A stretch of 64,000 nucleotides of DNA from an uncultured beta proteobacterium (GTDB taxonomy: Bacteria > Pseudomonadota > Gammaproteobacteria > Burkholderiales > Burkholderiaceae_C): assembly GCA_903839085.1 (NCBI GenBank), contig CAIMBE010000076.1, forward strand, positions 1-64,000, in the 5' to 3' direction. A program made the translations under genes and the position numbers. The notes beneath the pieces are model-generated. The model was not told the DNA's origin. It ran no database searches and worked only from the letters and a program-made list of their open reading frames with translations. Shown here piece by piece: positions 7,247 through 16,009 of this stretch; within the stretch, counting starts at the first letter, position 1, and the number at the start of each line of letters is the position of its first letter.

Positions 7247-10004
7247 CCAGAATGGCGGTGCGCACGCGATCAGGTGTGGCTGGAATGTGCCGCACGCGCA
7301 CCCCCACCGCATCGTGGATCGCATTGAGGATGGCTGGTGCGGTTGCCACCAGCGCCGGCTCGCCCACCCCCTTGGCGCCAAAGGGTCCGAGCGGCTCGTT
7401 GTCTTCCACAATGTGCACGCTGATCGGCGGGATGTCACCGACCGTCGGGATCACGTAATCATGCAGGTTGTCGGTGCGGCCACTGATGTACTCTTCCATC
7501 AGGGCCAGACCCAGGCCCTGCGCCACGCCACCGTGAATCTGCCCTTCGACCTGGGTCGGATTGATGGCACGTCCAACGTCATGCGCCGCATGAATGTGCA
7601 GCACCCGAACGGTGCCGAGTTCAATGTCGACCTCCACTTCGGCAATCTGGGCGGCAAAACCATAAGTCGCATAGGGCACGCCCTGGCCGTCGGCATCGAG
7701 CACCACCGTTGGCGGATTGAAGTGGCCCCGGCCCAGGAAAACATCACCCCGATCGCTGGCCGGCAGACGGCTCAGATCAAGCTGACGTTCGACACCTTCG
7801 TCGACGCCGCAAAGGCTGCCTGCGTTCAGGCTCAGGCTGGCGTCTGGCCCCAGACCCAGCGCCCGCAGCAACTGGCGCCGAAGATCCTCGCCGGCGAATC
7901 TGGCAGCGTTGCCGGAAACGAAGGTCTGACGCGAGGCAGAGGATTTGCCCGCGTCCTCGGTAGAATCGGTGTCGCCCATGACCTGGTCGACCAGCGCCAC
8001 CGGCAGGCCCACCGCGTCGGCAAATATCTGGGGCAGGACTGTGCCACTGCCTTGCCCGATCTCCTGCGCGCCGTTGTACAGAAACAGCCGGCCATTGCGC
8101 CGCAGCGCAGCGGTCATGCTCGAGGGATTGGCGATCACGGTGTTGCCAATGCCGTACCACATGCTGGCAACGCCGGCACCACGGCGCAAGGGGCTGGCGC
8201 CGGTCTCGGCCCGGCTGTTGAAGGCCTGCGCCCCAGCCCGTGCCGCCTGCCACGCCGGGCGCAACACCTCCAGGCACTGAACCATGCCGACGCTGGCCGC
8301 CAGCACCTGTCCGGTGGCCGTCGGCTGGCCCACGCGGATGGCATTCATGAGCCTGAATTCGAGCTTGTCGAGGCCGACCTTTTGCGCCAGTTCGTCGAGC
8401 AACGCCTCGGTCACGATGTGCGCCTGCGGCACGCCGAAGCCGCGAAAGGCGCCAGAAATTGCGTTGTTGGTAAACACCGCCCGCGTCAACGCGCGCAGAT
8501 GGGGAACATAGTACGGCCCGGTGGAATGGACCGGGACGCGGTTGGCCACGGTAGCACCCCAGCTGGCGTAGGCACCGGTGTTGAAGTCGCCATGAAAATC
8601 GAGCGCGGTGAGCCGCCCCTGAGCGTCGCAGCCGTAGCGGGCACGAATGCGCGACGGGTGCCGCTTGGTGGTCGACTGCATTGATTCAGAGCGGCTGTAT
8701 ACCGTGCGCACGGGCCGCTTCAGATGCCACGCCGCCAGCGCCAGCAAGGGCTGGATCGAAACGTCGAGCTTGCCGCCAAAGCCACCGCCCACGGCCGACG
8801 GGACGATGTGCACGGCCTGCCTGGGCAGCTTGAGCACGCGCGCCACCTCGTCCCGGTCCATGACCGGTGTCTGGGTGCAGGCGAAGATGCGCAGGCGCTG
8901 CTCTCCGTCCTGCTCGAATACTTCGGCGTAACCCGCCTCGGGCTCGATATAGGCATGCTCGACATAGCTGGTCCGGTATTCATCCTCCGCCACAAAGGCC
9001 GATTGCGCCAGATTGCCGGGGGCGTCGCCCTTGACCACACGGCCGCGGCACAGCACGTTCTCGGGTGCAAAGTCGTGCAGGAGATGACCGGTCGCCGTCA
9101 GCGCCTTTTCGCTGGTGTCGAGCGCCTCCTCCACCTGCCAGTGAATCGGGATGTCGCTCTCTGCAATCGCCTTCACCGCGTCCATCTCGCCCACGATGAG
9201 CAGCACGGCCTCGCCGCGCATGCGCACGTGGCCGTCGGCGAGCACCGGCTGATCCTTGGGTTCGGGAAAGACCGCGAAACTGTTTTCCGGCACATCGGCC
9301 GCACTGAAGACGGCCATAACCTGCGGATGGCGGCGCTTGAAAGCCGCCAGGTCACCCAGCGCAAAGGTGGCCCTTGCATGCGGCGAGCGCACCGTGCGCA
9401 GCCACAGGCAGTCGGCCGGGTACTGGTCGGCGCCGAACTTCTCGGCGCCGCTGACCTTGGCGTTGCCGTCGAGCCGGACCAGCCGTGCGCCGACCGCCTG
9501 CCCCGCCGCCGGCGCGGGCAGATCGAACTTGCCATGCGCAACGGCGAGCACCGCCTCGATGATCTTGCGGTAGCCGGTGCAACGACACAGCACGCCGGCA
9601 AGCCCGTCCTGAACCTGCTGCTCGGTCGGGTCGGAATGGCGCCGGAGCACGTCGGCTGCGGCCATCAGCATGCCCGGCGTGCAGATCCCGCACTGCGAAG
9701 CACCGTGCGCCAGAAAGGCCTGCTGCAGCCGGCTGAGCTTGCCGTCGCAGGCCAGGCCCTCGACCGTGGTCACGTCCCGACCTGCACACTGGGCCACGGC
9801 CGTGATGCACGAGCAGATCTGCTGGCCATCGAGCAACACGGTGCACGCGCCACAGTCGCCGGAGTGGCACCCGACCTTGGTGCCGGTCAGGCCCAGATCG
9901 TCGCGCAGCAGGTCCGACAGGCGTTTGGCCGGGTCGGCGAGAACCTCGACCGCCTTGCCGTTGAGGTTCAGACGGATCTTCCGCATGGCGGCGGTCTTAT
10001 TCAT
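7107..10004 (-). CDS. Molybdenum hydroxylase: fused [2Fe-2S] and Mo-cofactor subunits (nicotinate dehydrogenase-like)
   Basis: The protein has 965 residues. Residues ~7-165 are the two [2Fe-2S] domains of the xanthine dehydrogenase family (CHSGDCGACTV; CGICTPGMLM...CRCTGYRK). From ~170 on it is the Mo-binding subunit: VGGGFGGKLDVS, GAFRGFGVPQAH, EIGQGSGTVLPQ, and GPFGAKGVGEPALV containing the presumed catalytic Glu. Hydroxylation of nicotinate to 6-hydroxynicotinate would feed the reductase next door; other N-heterocycles are possible. Small and large subunits are usually separate genes, so the fusion is notable. The last ~45 residues (after AILAMIENS) come from the 173-bp repeat and are probably not native. 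It overlaps the FAD-subunit gene by 8 bp. Confidence 0.88.
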   Translation of the reverse strand: MNKTAAMRKIRLNLNGKAVEVLADPAKRLSDLLRDDLGLTGTKVGCHSGDCGACTVLLDGQQICSCITAVAQCAGRDVTTVEGLACDGKLSRLQQAFLAHGASQCGICTPGMLMAAADVLRRHSDPTEQQVQDGLAGVLCRCTGYRKIIEAVLAVAHGKFDLPAPAAGQAVGARLVRLDGNAKVSGAEKFGADQYPADCLWLRTVRSPHARATFALGDLAAFKRRHPQVMAVFSAADVPENSFAVFPEPKDQPVLADGHVRMRGEAVLLIVGEMDAVKAIAESDIPIHWQVEEALDTSEKALTATGHLLHDFAPENVLCRGRVVKGDAPGNLAQSAFVAEDEYRTSYVEHAYIEPEAGYAEVFEQDGEQRLRIFACTQTPVMDRDEVARVLKLPRQAVHIVPSAVGGGFGGKLDVSIQPLLALAAWHLKRPVRTVYSRSESMQSTTKRHPSRIRARYGCDAQGRLTALDFHGDFNTGAYASWGATVANRVPVHSTGPYYVPHLRALTRAVFTNNAISGAFRGFGVPQAHIVTEALLDELAQKVGLDKLEFRLMNAIRVGQPTATGQVLAASVGMVQCLEVLRPAWQAARAGAQAFNSRAETGASPLRRGAGVASMWYGIGNTVIANPSSMTAALRRNGRLFLYNGAQEIGQGSGTVLPQIFADAVGLPVALVDQVMGDTDSTEDAGKSSASRQTFVSGNAARFAGEDLRRQLLRALGLGPDASLSLNAGSLCGVDEGVERQLDLSRLPASDRGDVFLGRGHFNPPTVVLDADGQGVPYATYGFAAQIAEVEVDIELGTVRVLHIHAAHDVGRAINPTQVEGQIHGGVAQGLGLALMEEYISGRTDNLHDYVIPTVGDIPPISVHIVEDNEPLGPFGAKGVGEPALVATAPAILNAIHDAVGVRVRHIPATPDRVRTAILAMIENSMNHDSPDRHREELGDAAIQEVRGHGLPRYARSDVLLRGSR

Positions 10005-10845
10005 GGATTGCCTCTTCGATGGCGCGCCTGACCAGCGTCAGCGCTGCATCACGCCGGTAAGCTGCGCTGCCGCGCACGTCGTCTATCGGGCTGAGCACCT
10101 GCAAGTCCTGCGCTTCTGCCAGAGCCGACAACCCACTGGTCGCATGCCGGCCCATCAACTTTTGTTCGAGGCTGCGCAGACGTCGCGCCACTTCGGAGCA
10201 GGAGCCCACCGCAATGCCGGCGTGGCTGATGTTGCCCTCAGCATCGGTATCAATCAGCACCGCGACCATGGCGATCGAGATCACCAGATAGCGCCGGTTG
10301 CCGAGCTTGAGAAAGCTCGAGCGTGCGCGCTCGCGCCGGGGCACCAGAATGGCTGTCACCAGCTCCCCGGGCGAGCGAGCAGTGCGCCGGTTACCCAGCA
10401 CAAACTCGTTCAGTGGCACGCAGCGCCGCCCCGCGAGTGAGGCCAGTTCGACCTGCGCATCCATCGTCAGCAGCACCGCAACACCGTCTGCCGATGGCGA
10501 GGCATTGCAGACGTTGCCGGCCAGCGTGCCCATGTTCTGCACCTGGATGCCACCGATGTCGCAGGCCGCCTGTTGCAGACCACGAAATTGCGCCGGCAAT
10601 GTGGCACGCGCAATCTGGCTCCAGGTCACGGTAGCACCAAGGCGCCATTGCGCTCCTTCGTCCTGCAGGGTTCGCAGCTCGGGTAGCGCCGTGATATCCA
10701 GCACCGATTCGGTAATGGCCTGCCCGCTGCGCGCGGCGTAGAAGTCGGTGCCGCCGGCCAGAATCGTCAGCGGCTGGTTTGCCAGCGCACTCAAGGCTTC
10801 ATCCAGGCTCTTGGGCCTGAGATAAACGCAAGTCGTGCTGGTCAA
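9997..10845 (-). CDS. FAD-binding subunit of the molybdenum hydroxylase (CoxM/XdhB type)
   Basis: The protein has 282 residues. It shows the FAD-binding PCMH pattern TILAGGTDFYAARSG near residue 30 and the second conserved segment GGIQVQNMGTLAGNVCNASPSAD near residue 95, followed by a CO-dehydrogenase-flavoprotein-type C-terminal half. It transfers electrons from the [2Fe-2S] domains to an acceptor. Its stop overlaps the start of the fused Fe-S/Mo gene by 8 bp, so the two are translationally coupled and form one enzyme. Confidence 0.9.
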   Translation of the reverse strand: MTSTTCVYLRPKSLDEALSALANQPLTILAGGTDFYAARSGQAITESVLDITALPELRTLQDEGAQWRLGATVTWSQIARATLPAQFRGLQQAACDIGGIQVQNMGTLAGNVCNASPSADGVAVLLTMDAQVELASLAGRRCVPLNEFVLGNRRTARSPGELVTAILVPRRERARSSFLKLGNRRYLVISIAMVAVLIDTDAEGNISHAGIAVGSCSEVARRLRSLEQKLMGRHATSGLSALAEAQDLQVLSPIDDVRGSAAYRRDAALTLVRRAIEEAIHE

Positions 10846-10869
10846 TTCAGGCGCCTCCGGTCGAACCTA

Positions 10870-11042
10870 TTGATGTTTTCGGAATTCAAGACACCTTCTT
10901 TCGTCATCGCGAGGCCCTGAGCAGAACGTCACTGCGAGCGTCGCGCGGCAGTCCATGGCTCCACACTGCCTGGATTGCCGCGTCGCCAAGCTCCTCGCAA
11001 TGACGATCCAGACCGTCATGGTTTGTGGAATTTTCAACCATG
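10870..11042. repeat. ~173-bp direct repeat, copy B
   Basis: It is nearly identical to 7074-7246 (TTGATGTTTTCGGAATTCAAGACACC ... ACCGTCATGGTTTGTGGAATTTTCAACCA). It fills the gap between the FAD-subunit gene and the enamidase stop codon. The core is the REP-like family. The two copies bracket the Mo hydroxylase genes as direct repeats about 3.8 kb apart. Confidence 0.85.
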
Positions 11043-12236
11043 CGCCGCGCCCAGCACCACGGGGATTTCGGTGGCCGGTGGCGTGTTGCGGCTGCGTCCG
11101 CAGCGCACGATGCCGTCAATCATGACCATGCCGACACCTGGGATATCGCCCAGTGCAATGCTGTCGAGGAGGTCGCGCCCGGCTGAATGCTGCGCCTTGT
11201 CCATGAACACAAAGTCGGCGGCGCGCCCGACCTCGATCAGACCGCAATTCAGATTGCGCAGGCGCGCCGTGTTGCCGGTGGCGAAGCAGAACACCAGTTC
11301 CGCCGGAATCCGGCCCAGGCTCGACAACAGGGCCACCATGCGCAGGATGCCCAGCGGTTGCACACCCGAGCCTGCCGGGCCATCGGTGCCCAGAATCACG
11401 CGATGCGGACACTTGAGCTCAAGCGCGGCCCGCGCCGCTGAGATGGCCACTTTTTCGTTGCCGTTGTGAACGATTTCGATGGCCCGCGACGACTTTTCGC
11501 ACAACTCGCAGACATGGGCCTCCGACAGGGCGGTGTGCCCGCCGTTGATGTGGCCGATGACGTCGGCGTCGGCCTCGAGCACCACGTCCTTGTCGATCAG
11601 GCCGGAGCCGGGAATGGAGGGACCGCCGGTATGAATCGTGCTCTGGATGCCGTACTTGCGGGCCCAGCGAACCATCTCCGCAGCCTCATAGCCGGCCTTG
11701 ACTGAGCCCAGCCCGACCTCGCCCAGCAGCGTCACGCCCGCATCGGCCAGGTCTTTGAAGTCCTGCTCGACCATGCCCTTTTCGATGATGGGAGCGCCGG
11801 CCAGCACCTTGACGCCGCCGGGCCGGAAATTGTCGAACGCACGCTGCGCGGTGATCGCCAGCGCCTTCAGGCCCACGATGTCCTTGGGGCGACCGGGCAG
11901 ATGCACTTCGCCGGCCGAGATCATGGTGGTGACGCCACCGTTCATGGTGGAGTCGATCCAGCCGGTCTGGTTCTGCCGTGGTGTCCAGTCGCCAAAGACG
12001 GGATGAACGTGGCTGTCGATCAGGCCCGGTGCAAGGCAGGTGCGCCGGGCATCGATCACGGTGTGGGCCTGCGCGGTGTCGCAGTCCGCCTCCTTGCCGA
12101 CTGCGACGATCAGTCCGTCGCTCACGACCACGGTGTCGGCGTCCAGGATCGGCCGGTCGATGTCACCCGAGAGCAGCAGGCCAATGTTCCTGATGACAAC
12201 TTTGCCGGACTTTTCGGTCGGCATTGCAGCAGCCAT
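11034..12236 (-). CDS. ena: Enamidase (2-formylglutarate-forming amidohydrolase)
   Basis: The protein has 400 residues in the metal-dependent amidohydrolase superfamily. Metal-ligand motif GLIDSHVHP is near residue 78; later features are GEVGLGSVK, the histidine in TIHTGGPSIPGSG, IGHINGGHTALS, and the catalytic Asp segment ILGTDGPAGSG. The N-terminal pattern (VVIRNIGLLLSGDIDRPIL) and C-terminal CGRSRNTPPA closely match what I recall of the structurally known enamidase of nicotinate fermentation. It opens the ring of 1,4,5,6-tetrahydro-6-oxonicotinate. A strong AAAGGAG ribosome site precedes the ATG at 12236. A TetR gene lies upstream in the same direction. Confidence 0.86.
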   Translation of the reverse strand: MAAAMPTEKSGKVVIRNIGLLLSGDIDRPILDADTVVVSDGLIVAVGKEADCDTAQAHTVIDARRTCLAPGLIDSHVHPVFGDWTPRQNQTGWIDSTMNGGVTTMISAGEVHLPGRPKDIVGLKALAITAQRAFDNFRPGGVKVLAGAPIIEKGMVEQDFKDLADAGVTLLGEVGLGSVKAGYEAAEMVRWARKYGIQSTIHTGGPSIPGSGLIDKDVVLEADADVIGHINGGHTALSEAHVCELCEKSSRAIEIVHNGNEKVAISAARAALELKCPHRVILGTDGPAGSGVQPLGILRMVALLSSLGRIPAELVFCFATGNTARLRNLNCGLIEVGRAADFVFMDKAQHSAGRDLLDSIALGDIPGVGMVMIDGIVRCGRSRNTPPATEIPVVLGAAHG

Positions 12237-12337
12237 GGCGGACTCCTTTGTTGCCGGTGCAGCCGTTGCAGTACTCCCCCCGGTGCGCCGTTTTGGTTAA
12301 GTGTTTACAACATTCAGTGTAGCAGAGCAGGGCGCGC

Positions 12338-13021
12338 TCAGGCCGGTGCCACGACGCGCAGGACGGCGTCGGTGACGAAGCGCTCCCAGTGCGACAGGGC
12401 GGCCGCGGCCTCAAGGTCCTGGCCCAGGAAGGCCGACAGCGTGAAGCGGTTGGACAGGTAGAAGTAGCACAGCGATGCGATCGTCAGGTAGACATCGCGT
12501 GCCTGCACGTCGGCGCGAAAAACGCCCTTGCCGACGCCGCTCGTCAGCACCTGCTCCAGGATCGAGATCGCGGCGGTCGAATAGTCTCGGGCCCGCATCG
12601 ACTTTGAAATATGCTTGCCGCGGTGCAGGTTTTCGCTGTTGAGCAGGGTGATGAATTCCGGGTGCTTCTGGTAGTAGTTCCAGGTGAACAGCACCACGGT
12701 CTTGAGCGACTCGACCGGCTGCTCCCGATTCAGATCGACCTTGGCTTCGGCTTCGCAGAAGCGGCGGTAGATCTCCTCGAGCGCGGCAATGAACAACCCT
12801 TCCTTGCTGCCGAAGTAGTAATAGATCATGCGGTCATAGGACCTGGCCGCTTTCGATATCTTCTCGACGCGCCCGCCTGCAAAACCGGACTTGGCAAAGA
12901 CCTTGATCGCCGCTTTCAGGATGCTCTCGCGCGTCGCCTGCGCCGCCAGCTCGCGCGCGCCGGGACGCTTGACGGACGCGGCCGACTTGCTGTTCCTGGC
13001 TTGGGGCACGGTGGTGGCCAC
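12338..13021 (-). CDS. TetR/AcrR family regulator
   Basis: The protein has 227 residues. The N-terminal helix-turn-helix segment is clear (TRESILKAAIKVFAKSGFAG ... YYYFGSKEGLFIAALEEIY), preceded by a basic Lys/Arg-rich tail. The C-terminal ligand-binding half is helical. It sits just upstream of the enamidase gene, in the same direction and separated by ~100 bp, so it is the likely local regulator of the N-heterocycle genes. The ligand is unknown. Confidence 0.88.
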   Translation of the reverse strand: MATTVPQARNSKSAASVKRPGARELAAQATRESILKAAIKVFAKSGFAGGRVEKISKAARSYDRMIYYYFGSKEGLFIAALEEIYRRFCEAEAKVDLNREQPVESLKTVVLFTWNYYQKHPEFITLLNSENLHRGKHISKSMRARDYSTAAISILEQVLTSGVGKGVFRADVQARDVYLTIASLCYFYLSNRFTLSAFLGQDLEAAAALSHWERFVTDAVLRVVAPA

Positions 13022-13037
13022 GACTCAGGCTCTCGGC

Positions 13038-13139
13038 TCAGGCACTGGCACGCAGTGGCGCCAGGCAGCCCTTGATCTGGTCCGAGCGAGGGTGCGGTGC
13101 CAGCCGGCGCAGCTCTTCGATGTGGGCGATGACGGGCAT
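13038..13139 (-). CDS. Possible 33-residue small protein
   Basis: ATG at 13139 follows an AGGAG-type ribosome site (CCCAGGAGACCCTC). It encodes MPVIAHIEELRRLAPHPRSD plus 13 further residues and stops at 13038, 16 bp before the TetR start. I do not recognise it. It could be a small leader-like ORF, a decayed gene end or chance. Confidence 0.25.
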   Translation of the reverse strand: MPVIAHIEELRRLAPHPRSDQIKGCLAPLRASA

Positions 13140-13320
13140 GAGGGTCTCCTGGGTCGATCGGTGTCGCAAATCTCCCCGCATGTTAAACGCTGGCCCGATC
13201 GGGCTTGCAGGGCGCGAGCGCGCGCCGCCGCGGACCTGGGCGCAGGGCCCGGGTCGAACAAAGCGGATCGGGAAAAAAGCCCATCTCATACAATGCTGCT
13301 CAAACTGTAGGAGTGAAAAC

Positions 13321-13713
13321 ATGACCATACTGGTAGCTTATGCGCCACGTCCGGAGGGGCAGGCGGCCTTGGAAAAGGGCTTGGAAATTGCGGGACGTCG
13401 CAAGGAGCGGTTGGTGGTTGTCAACGCCAGTCCGGGCGGGCGCCAGGAAGACCCGTCGATGGCCGACGTGCAGGACGTGGAGCGCGTCGAGCAATTGCTC
13501 GCCAGTTCCGGCGTGGAGGCCGAATTCAAGCAGTTTGTGCGGGGCAAGAGCGCCGTGGCGGAGATCGAGGGGCTGGTCGACTCTCTGGGCGTCACCCTGC
13601 TGATCATCGGCCTGCGCAAACGCACGGCGGTCGGCAAGCTCATTCTGGGCAGCGTGGCGCAGGAGATCCTGCTCTCGGTGGCCTGCCCGGTGCTGGCCGT
13701 CAAGGCCAACTAG
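13321..13713 (+). CDS. Universal stress protein (UspA domain)
   Basis: The protein has 130 residues from ATG 13321, chosen because GTAGGAGTGAAAAC gives a proper ribosome site; the longer track frame lacks one. The single-domain Usp fold is indicated by MTILVAYAPRPEGQAALEKG at the start and by the C-terminal IGLRKRTAVGKLILGSVAQEIL followed by CPVLAVKAN, the usual ATP-binding Gly-Ser signature. It is convergent with the TRAP permease gene, with only 7 bp between stops. Its role may be tied to the TAXI transporter, since Usp genes often accompany TRAP systems. Confidence 0.88.
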   Translation: MTILVAYAPRPEGQAALEKGLEIAGRRKERLVVVNASPGGRQEDPSMADVQDVERVEQLLASSGVEAEFKQFVRGKSAVAEIEGLVDSLGVTLLIIGLRKRTAVGKLILGSVAQEILLSVACPVLAVKAN

Positions 13714-13720
13714 GTTTCAG

Positions 13721-15934
13721 TCAAGCCGCAGCGCCGGCCTGCCCGCCGGTCGCGCGCCAGGCGCGCAGATGCCTGAGCAGCATCGGTATCGCCAGCGCCG
13801 CGCCGATCAGGGTCGGCGTCAGTCCGGGTGCGATCAGGAGGATCGCCGCCACAAAGCAGAGGTATTGCTCCCAGCGTTTCATTTCGACCAGGAAGTACCT
13901 CGACAGCGCTGCCGCCAGCATCGTGATGCCCAGCACGCAACCGGTGAAAGTGACGACGAAGTCGTACCAGGTGAAGCCCTTGGCCACCAGCAGCAGCGAG
14001 GGTGAAAAGACAAAGACGAACGGCACCAGCGCCTTGGCCATGCCCAGGCGAAAGGCGGTGTTGCCGGTCTTGAACGGATCGCTGCCGGCCATGCCGGCGG
14101 CGGCGTAGGCGGCCAACGCGACCGGCGGCGTGATGTCGGCGAGCACGCCGTAATAGAAGACGAAGAAGTGCGCCACCAGCGGCTCGACACCGAGTTGCAC
14201 CAGCGTCGGCGCCGCGACCGACACCATGATGATGTAGGTGGCCGTGGTCGGGATGCCGCAGCCCATCAGAACGCAGACGATCGCGGTCATGGCCAAAGCG
14301 CAGAGCAGGGTCATCGACTGGGTGCTGGCCAGAGCGGCCGGAATCACCCAGGCCAGACCGCCGGCCATGCTTTGCGCCGCGCTGGTGATGATGAAGCTGA
14401 TCTTGAAGCCAACGCCGGTCAGCGTCACGACACCGATCACGATGCCGACGGTGGCCGCCGCGGCGCCAACGGCGAGCGCGTACTTGGCGCCGGTCTCGAA
14501 AGCTTCGATCAGTGCCGCGTGGTTGAGCCGGCCGCGGATGCCCGCAAGCCTCGAGACCGTGATCTCTGTCAACACGGCCAGCGCAAAAAGCGCCAGCTTG
14601 ATTTGCGCGTTGTGTTCGCCGTAGTCGCCAAAGGCAATCGCCAGCAGCAAGCCATGCAGACCCAGCAGCATGGCCCAGTTCTTGACGCCGTTGCCCTGGG
14701 TGGCGGTTGACAGGCCGACGATGGCGCAGGAACTGATCCCCACAAAAGCCGCCAGATAGGGGGTGCGTCCGGAGGTCAGAATGCTGATCAGCAGCAGCAG
14801 CGGAATCAGCGTCGGCCAGCGCATCTTGAGCGAGGCCTTGAGCTTGGGCATCTCGTCCGCGCTCAGGCCGCGCAGCCCATAGCGCTTGGCTTCGAAGTGG
14901 ACCTGCATGAAGACGCCAAAGAAGTGCATGAAGGCGGGCACCACCGAGGCGGCAATGATGGTCTGGTAGGGCACGTTCAGAAACTCGATCATCAGGAACG
15001 CCGCCGCACCCAGCACCGGCGGCGTGATCTGGCCACCGGTGGACGAGGCCGCCTCCACCGCCGCGGCGAAGTGGCGCTGGTAGCCGACGCGGATCATGGC
15101 GGGAATCGTGAGCGAACCCACCGTGACCGCGTTGGCGACCGAGGAGCCGCTCAGCATGCCGAACATGGCCGAGCCGAAGACGCTGACCTTGGCCGGACCG
15201 CCCGCATAGCGTCCGGCGATGCTGGCAGCGAGGTCGAGAAAAAGCTGACCCAGCCCGACCCTTGTTGCCAGCACGCCAAACAGCACGAAGTGGAAAACGT
15301 AGGTGGCGACGACGCCCACCGCAATGCCGTAGATGCCCTGGCTGGTCAGGTACTGGTGGTTGATCATCTGGCTCCAGCTCGCGCCCGCGTGCTGCAGCAG
15401 GCCCGGAAAGACGGGGCCGAGCATGGCATAGGCGGTAAAGCCGATCGCAATCAGCGGCAGCGGCCAGCCCATGCAGCGGCGCGTTGCCTCCAGCAGCGTC
15501 AAGAACAGGATCGTGCCGAACAGCACATCCCACTGGCTCGGGTTGCCGACGCGAAAGGCAATGTCGTCAAAGACGTAGGGGATGTAGAGCACGCTGGCCG
15601 CGCAGCACAGGCCCAGCAGCCAGTCGGTGAGCGGCACGCCGCCGGGTGTCCACCATGAATTGCGTGGCGCGCTGGCGGCCACTTTCTTGCTGCCGGCGAA
15701 CACCAGAAAGATCATGATCAGCACAAAGGCGAGGTGGACACTGCGGTGCGTGATTTCCTGCAGCAGGCCAAAACCAGCCGTGTAGTAATGAAAACACGAC
15801 AAGGCAATCAGCATCCACTTGACCAGCAGCGTGGCCGGCGGCACGGTCGGCCGAAAGCGCATCTCGGGGTCAAATTTCTCTTCCAACTCCTGCAGTTGCC
15901 GTTCGTCGGGCAGCGTGATGGCGGGGGTGTTCAT
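13721..15934 (-). CDS. TRAP transporter permease, fused small and large membrane subunits
   Basis: The protein has 737 residues and is strongly hydrophobic, with many membrane segments. The N-terminal part (LLVKWMLIALSCFHYYTAGFG) is the DctQ-like small subunit and the rest is a DctM-like large subunit (SGSSVANAVTVGSLTIPAMI, MGCGIPTTATYIIM, PPVALAAYAAAGMAGSDPFKTG). This fused arrangement is typical of TAXI-TRAP systems, and the TAXI binding protein gene is directly upstream. Secondary, ion-driven uptake of an organic acid is expected; the substrate is unknown. Confidence 0.9.
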   Translation of the reverse strand: MNTPAITLPDERQLQELEEKFDPEMRFRPTVPPATLLVKWMLIALSCFHYYTAGFGLLQEITHRSVHLAFVLIMIFLVFAGSKKVAASAPRNSWWTPGGVPLTDWLLGLCCAASVLYIPYVFDDIAFRVGNPSQWDVLFGTILFLTLLEATRRCMGWPLPLIAIGFTAYAMLGPVFPGLLQHAGASWSQMINHQYLTSQGIYGIAVGVVATYVFHFVLFGVLATRVGLGQLFLDLAASIAGRYAGGPAKVSVFGSAMFGMLSGSSVANAVTVGSLTIPAMIRVGYQRHFAAAVEAASSTGGQITPPVLGAAAFLMIEFLNVPYQTIIAASVVPAFMHFFGVFMQVHFEAKRYGLRGLSADEMPKLKASLKMRWPTLIPLLLLISILTSGRTPYLAAFVGISSCAIVGLSTATQGNGVKNWAMLLGLHGLLLAIAFGDYGEHNAQIKLALFALAVLTEITVSRLAGIRGRLNHAALIEAFETGAKYALAVGAAAATVGIVIGVVTLTGVGFKISFIITSAAQSMAGGLAWVIPAALASTQSMTLLCALAMTAIVCVLMGCGIPTTATYIIMVSVAAPTLVQLGVEPLVAHFFVFYYGVLADITPPVALAAYAAAGMAGSDPFKTGNTAFRLGMAKALVPFVFVFSPSLLLVAKGFTWYDFVVTFTGCVLGITMLAAALSRYFLVEMKRWEQYLCFVAAILLIAPGLTPTLIGAALAIPMLLRHLRAWRATGGQAGAAA

Positions 15935-15955
15935 GTTGGCCCTCGAAGCGGATGC

Positions 15956-15984
15956 AAAAAAAAACGGGCGGAGAGACCGCCCGT
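15956..15984 (-). terminator. Rho-independent terminator between TAXI and TRAP genes
   Basis: On the minus strand it reads ACGGGCGG-TCTCT-CCGCCCGT followed by nine T residues: a perfect 8-bp GC-rich stem with a 5-nt loop. It lies after the TAXI stop and before the permease start, so it probably acts as a partial terminator giving more binding protein than permease. Confidence 0.85.
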
Positions 15985-16009
15985 TGCCTGTCGACTTGAT
16001 GGTTCGGCG

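Noticed and set aside
10904-11119. 71-residue ORF at the enamidase 3' end
   Set aside because: It is the same reading of the 173-bp repeat that extends the Mo hydroxylase, joined to an out-of-frame part of the enamidase gene.
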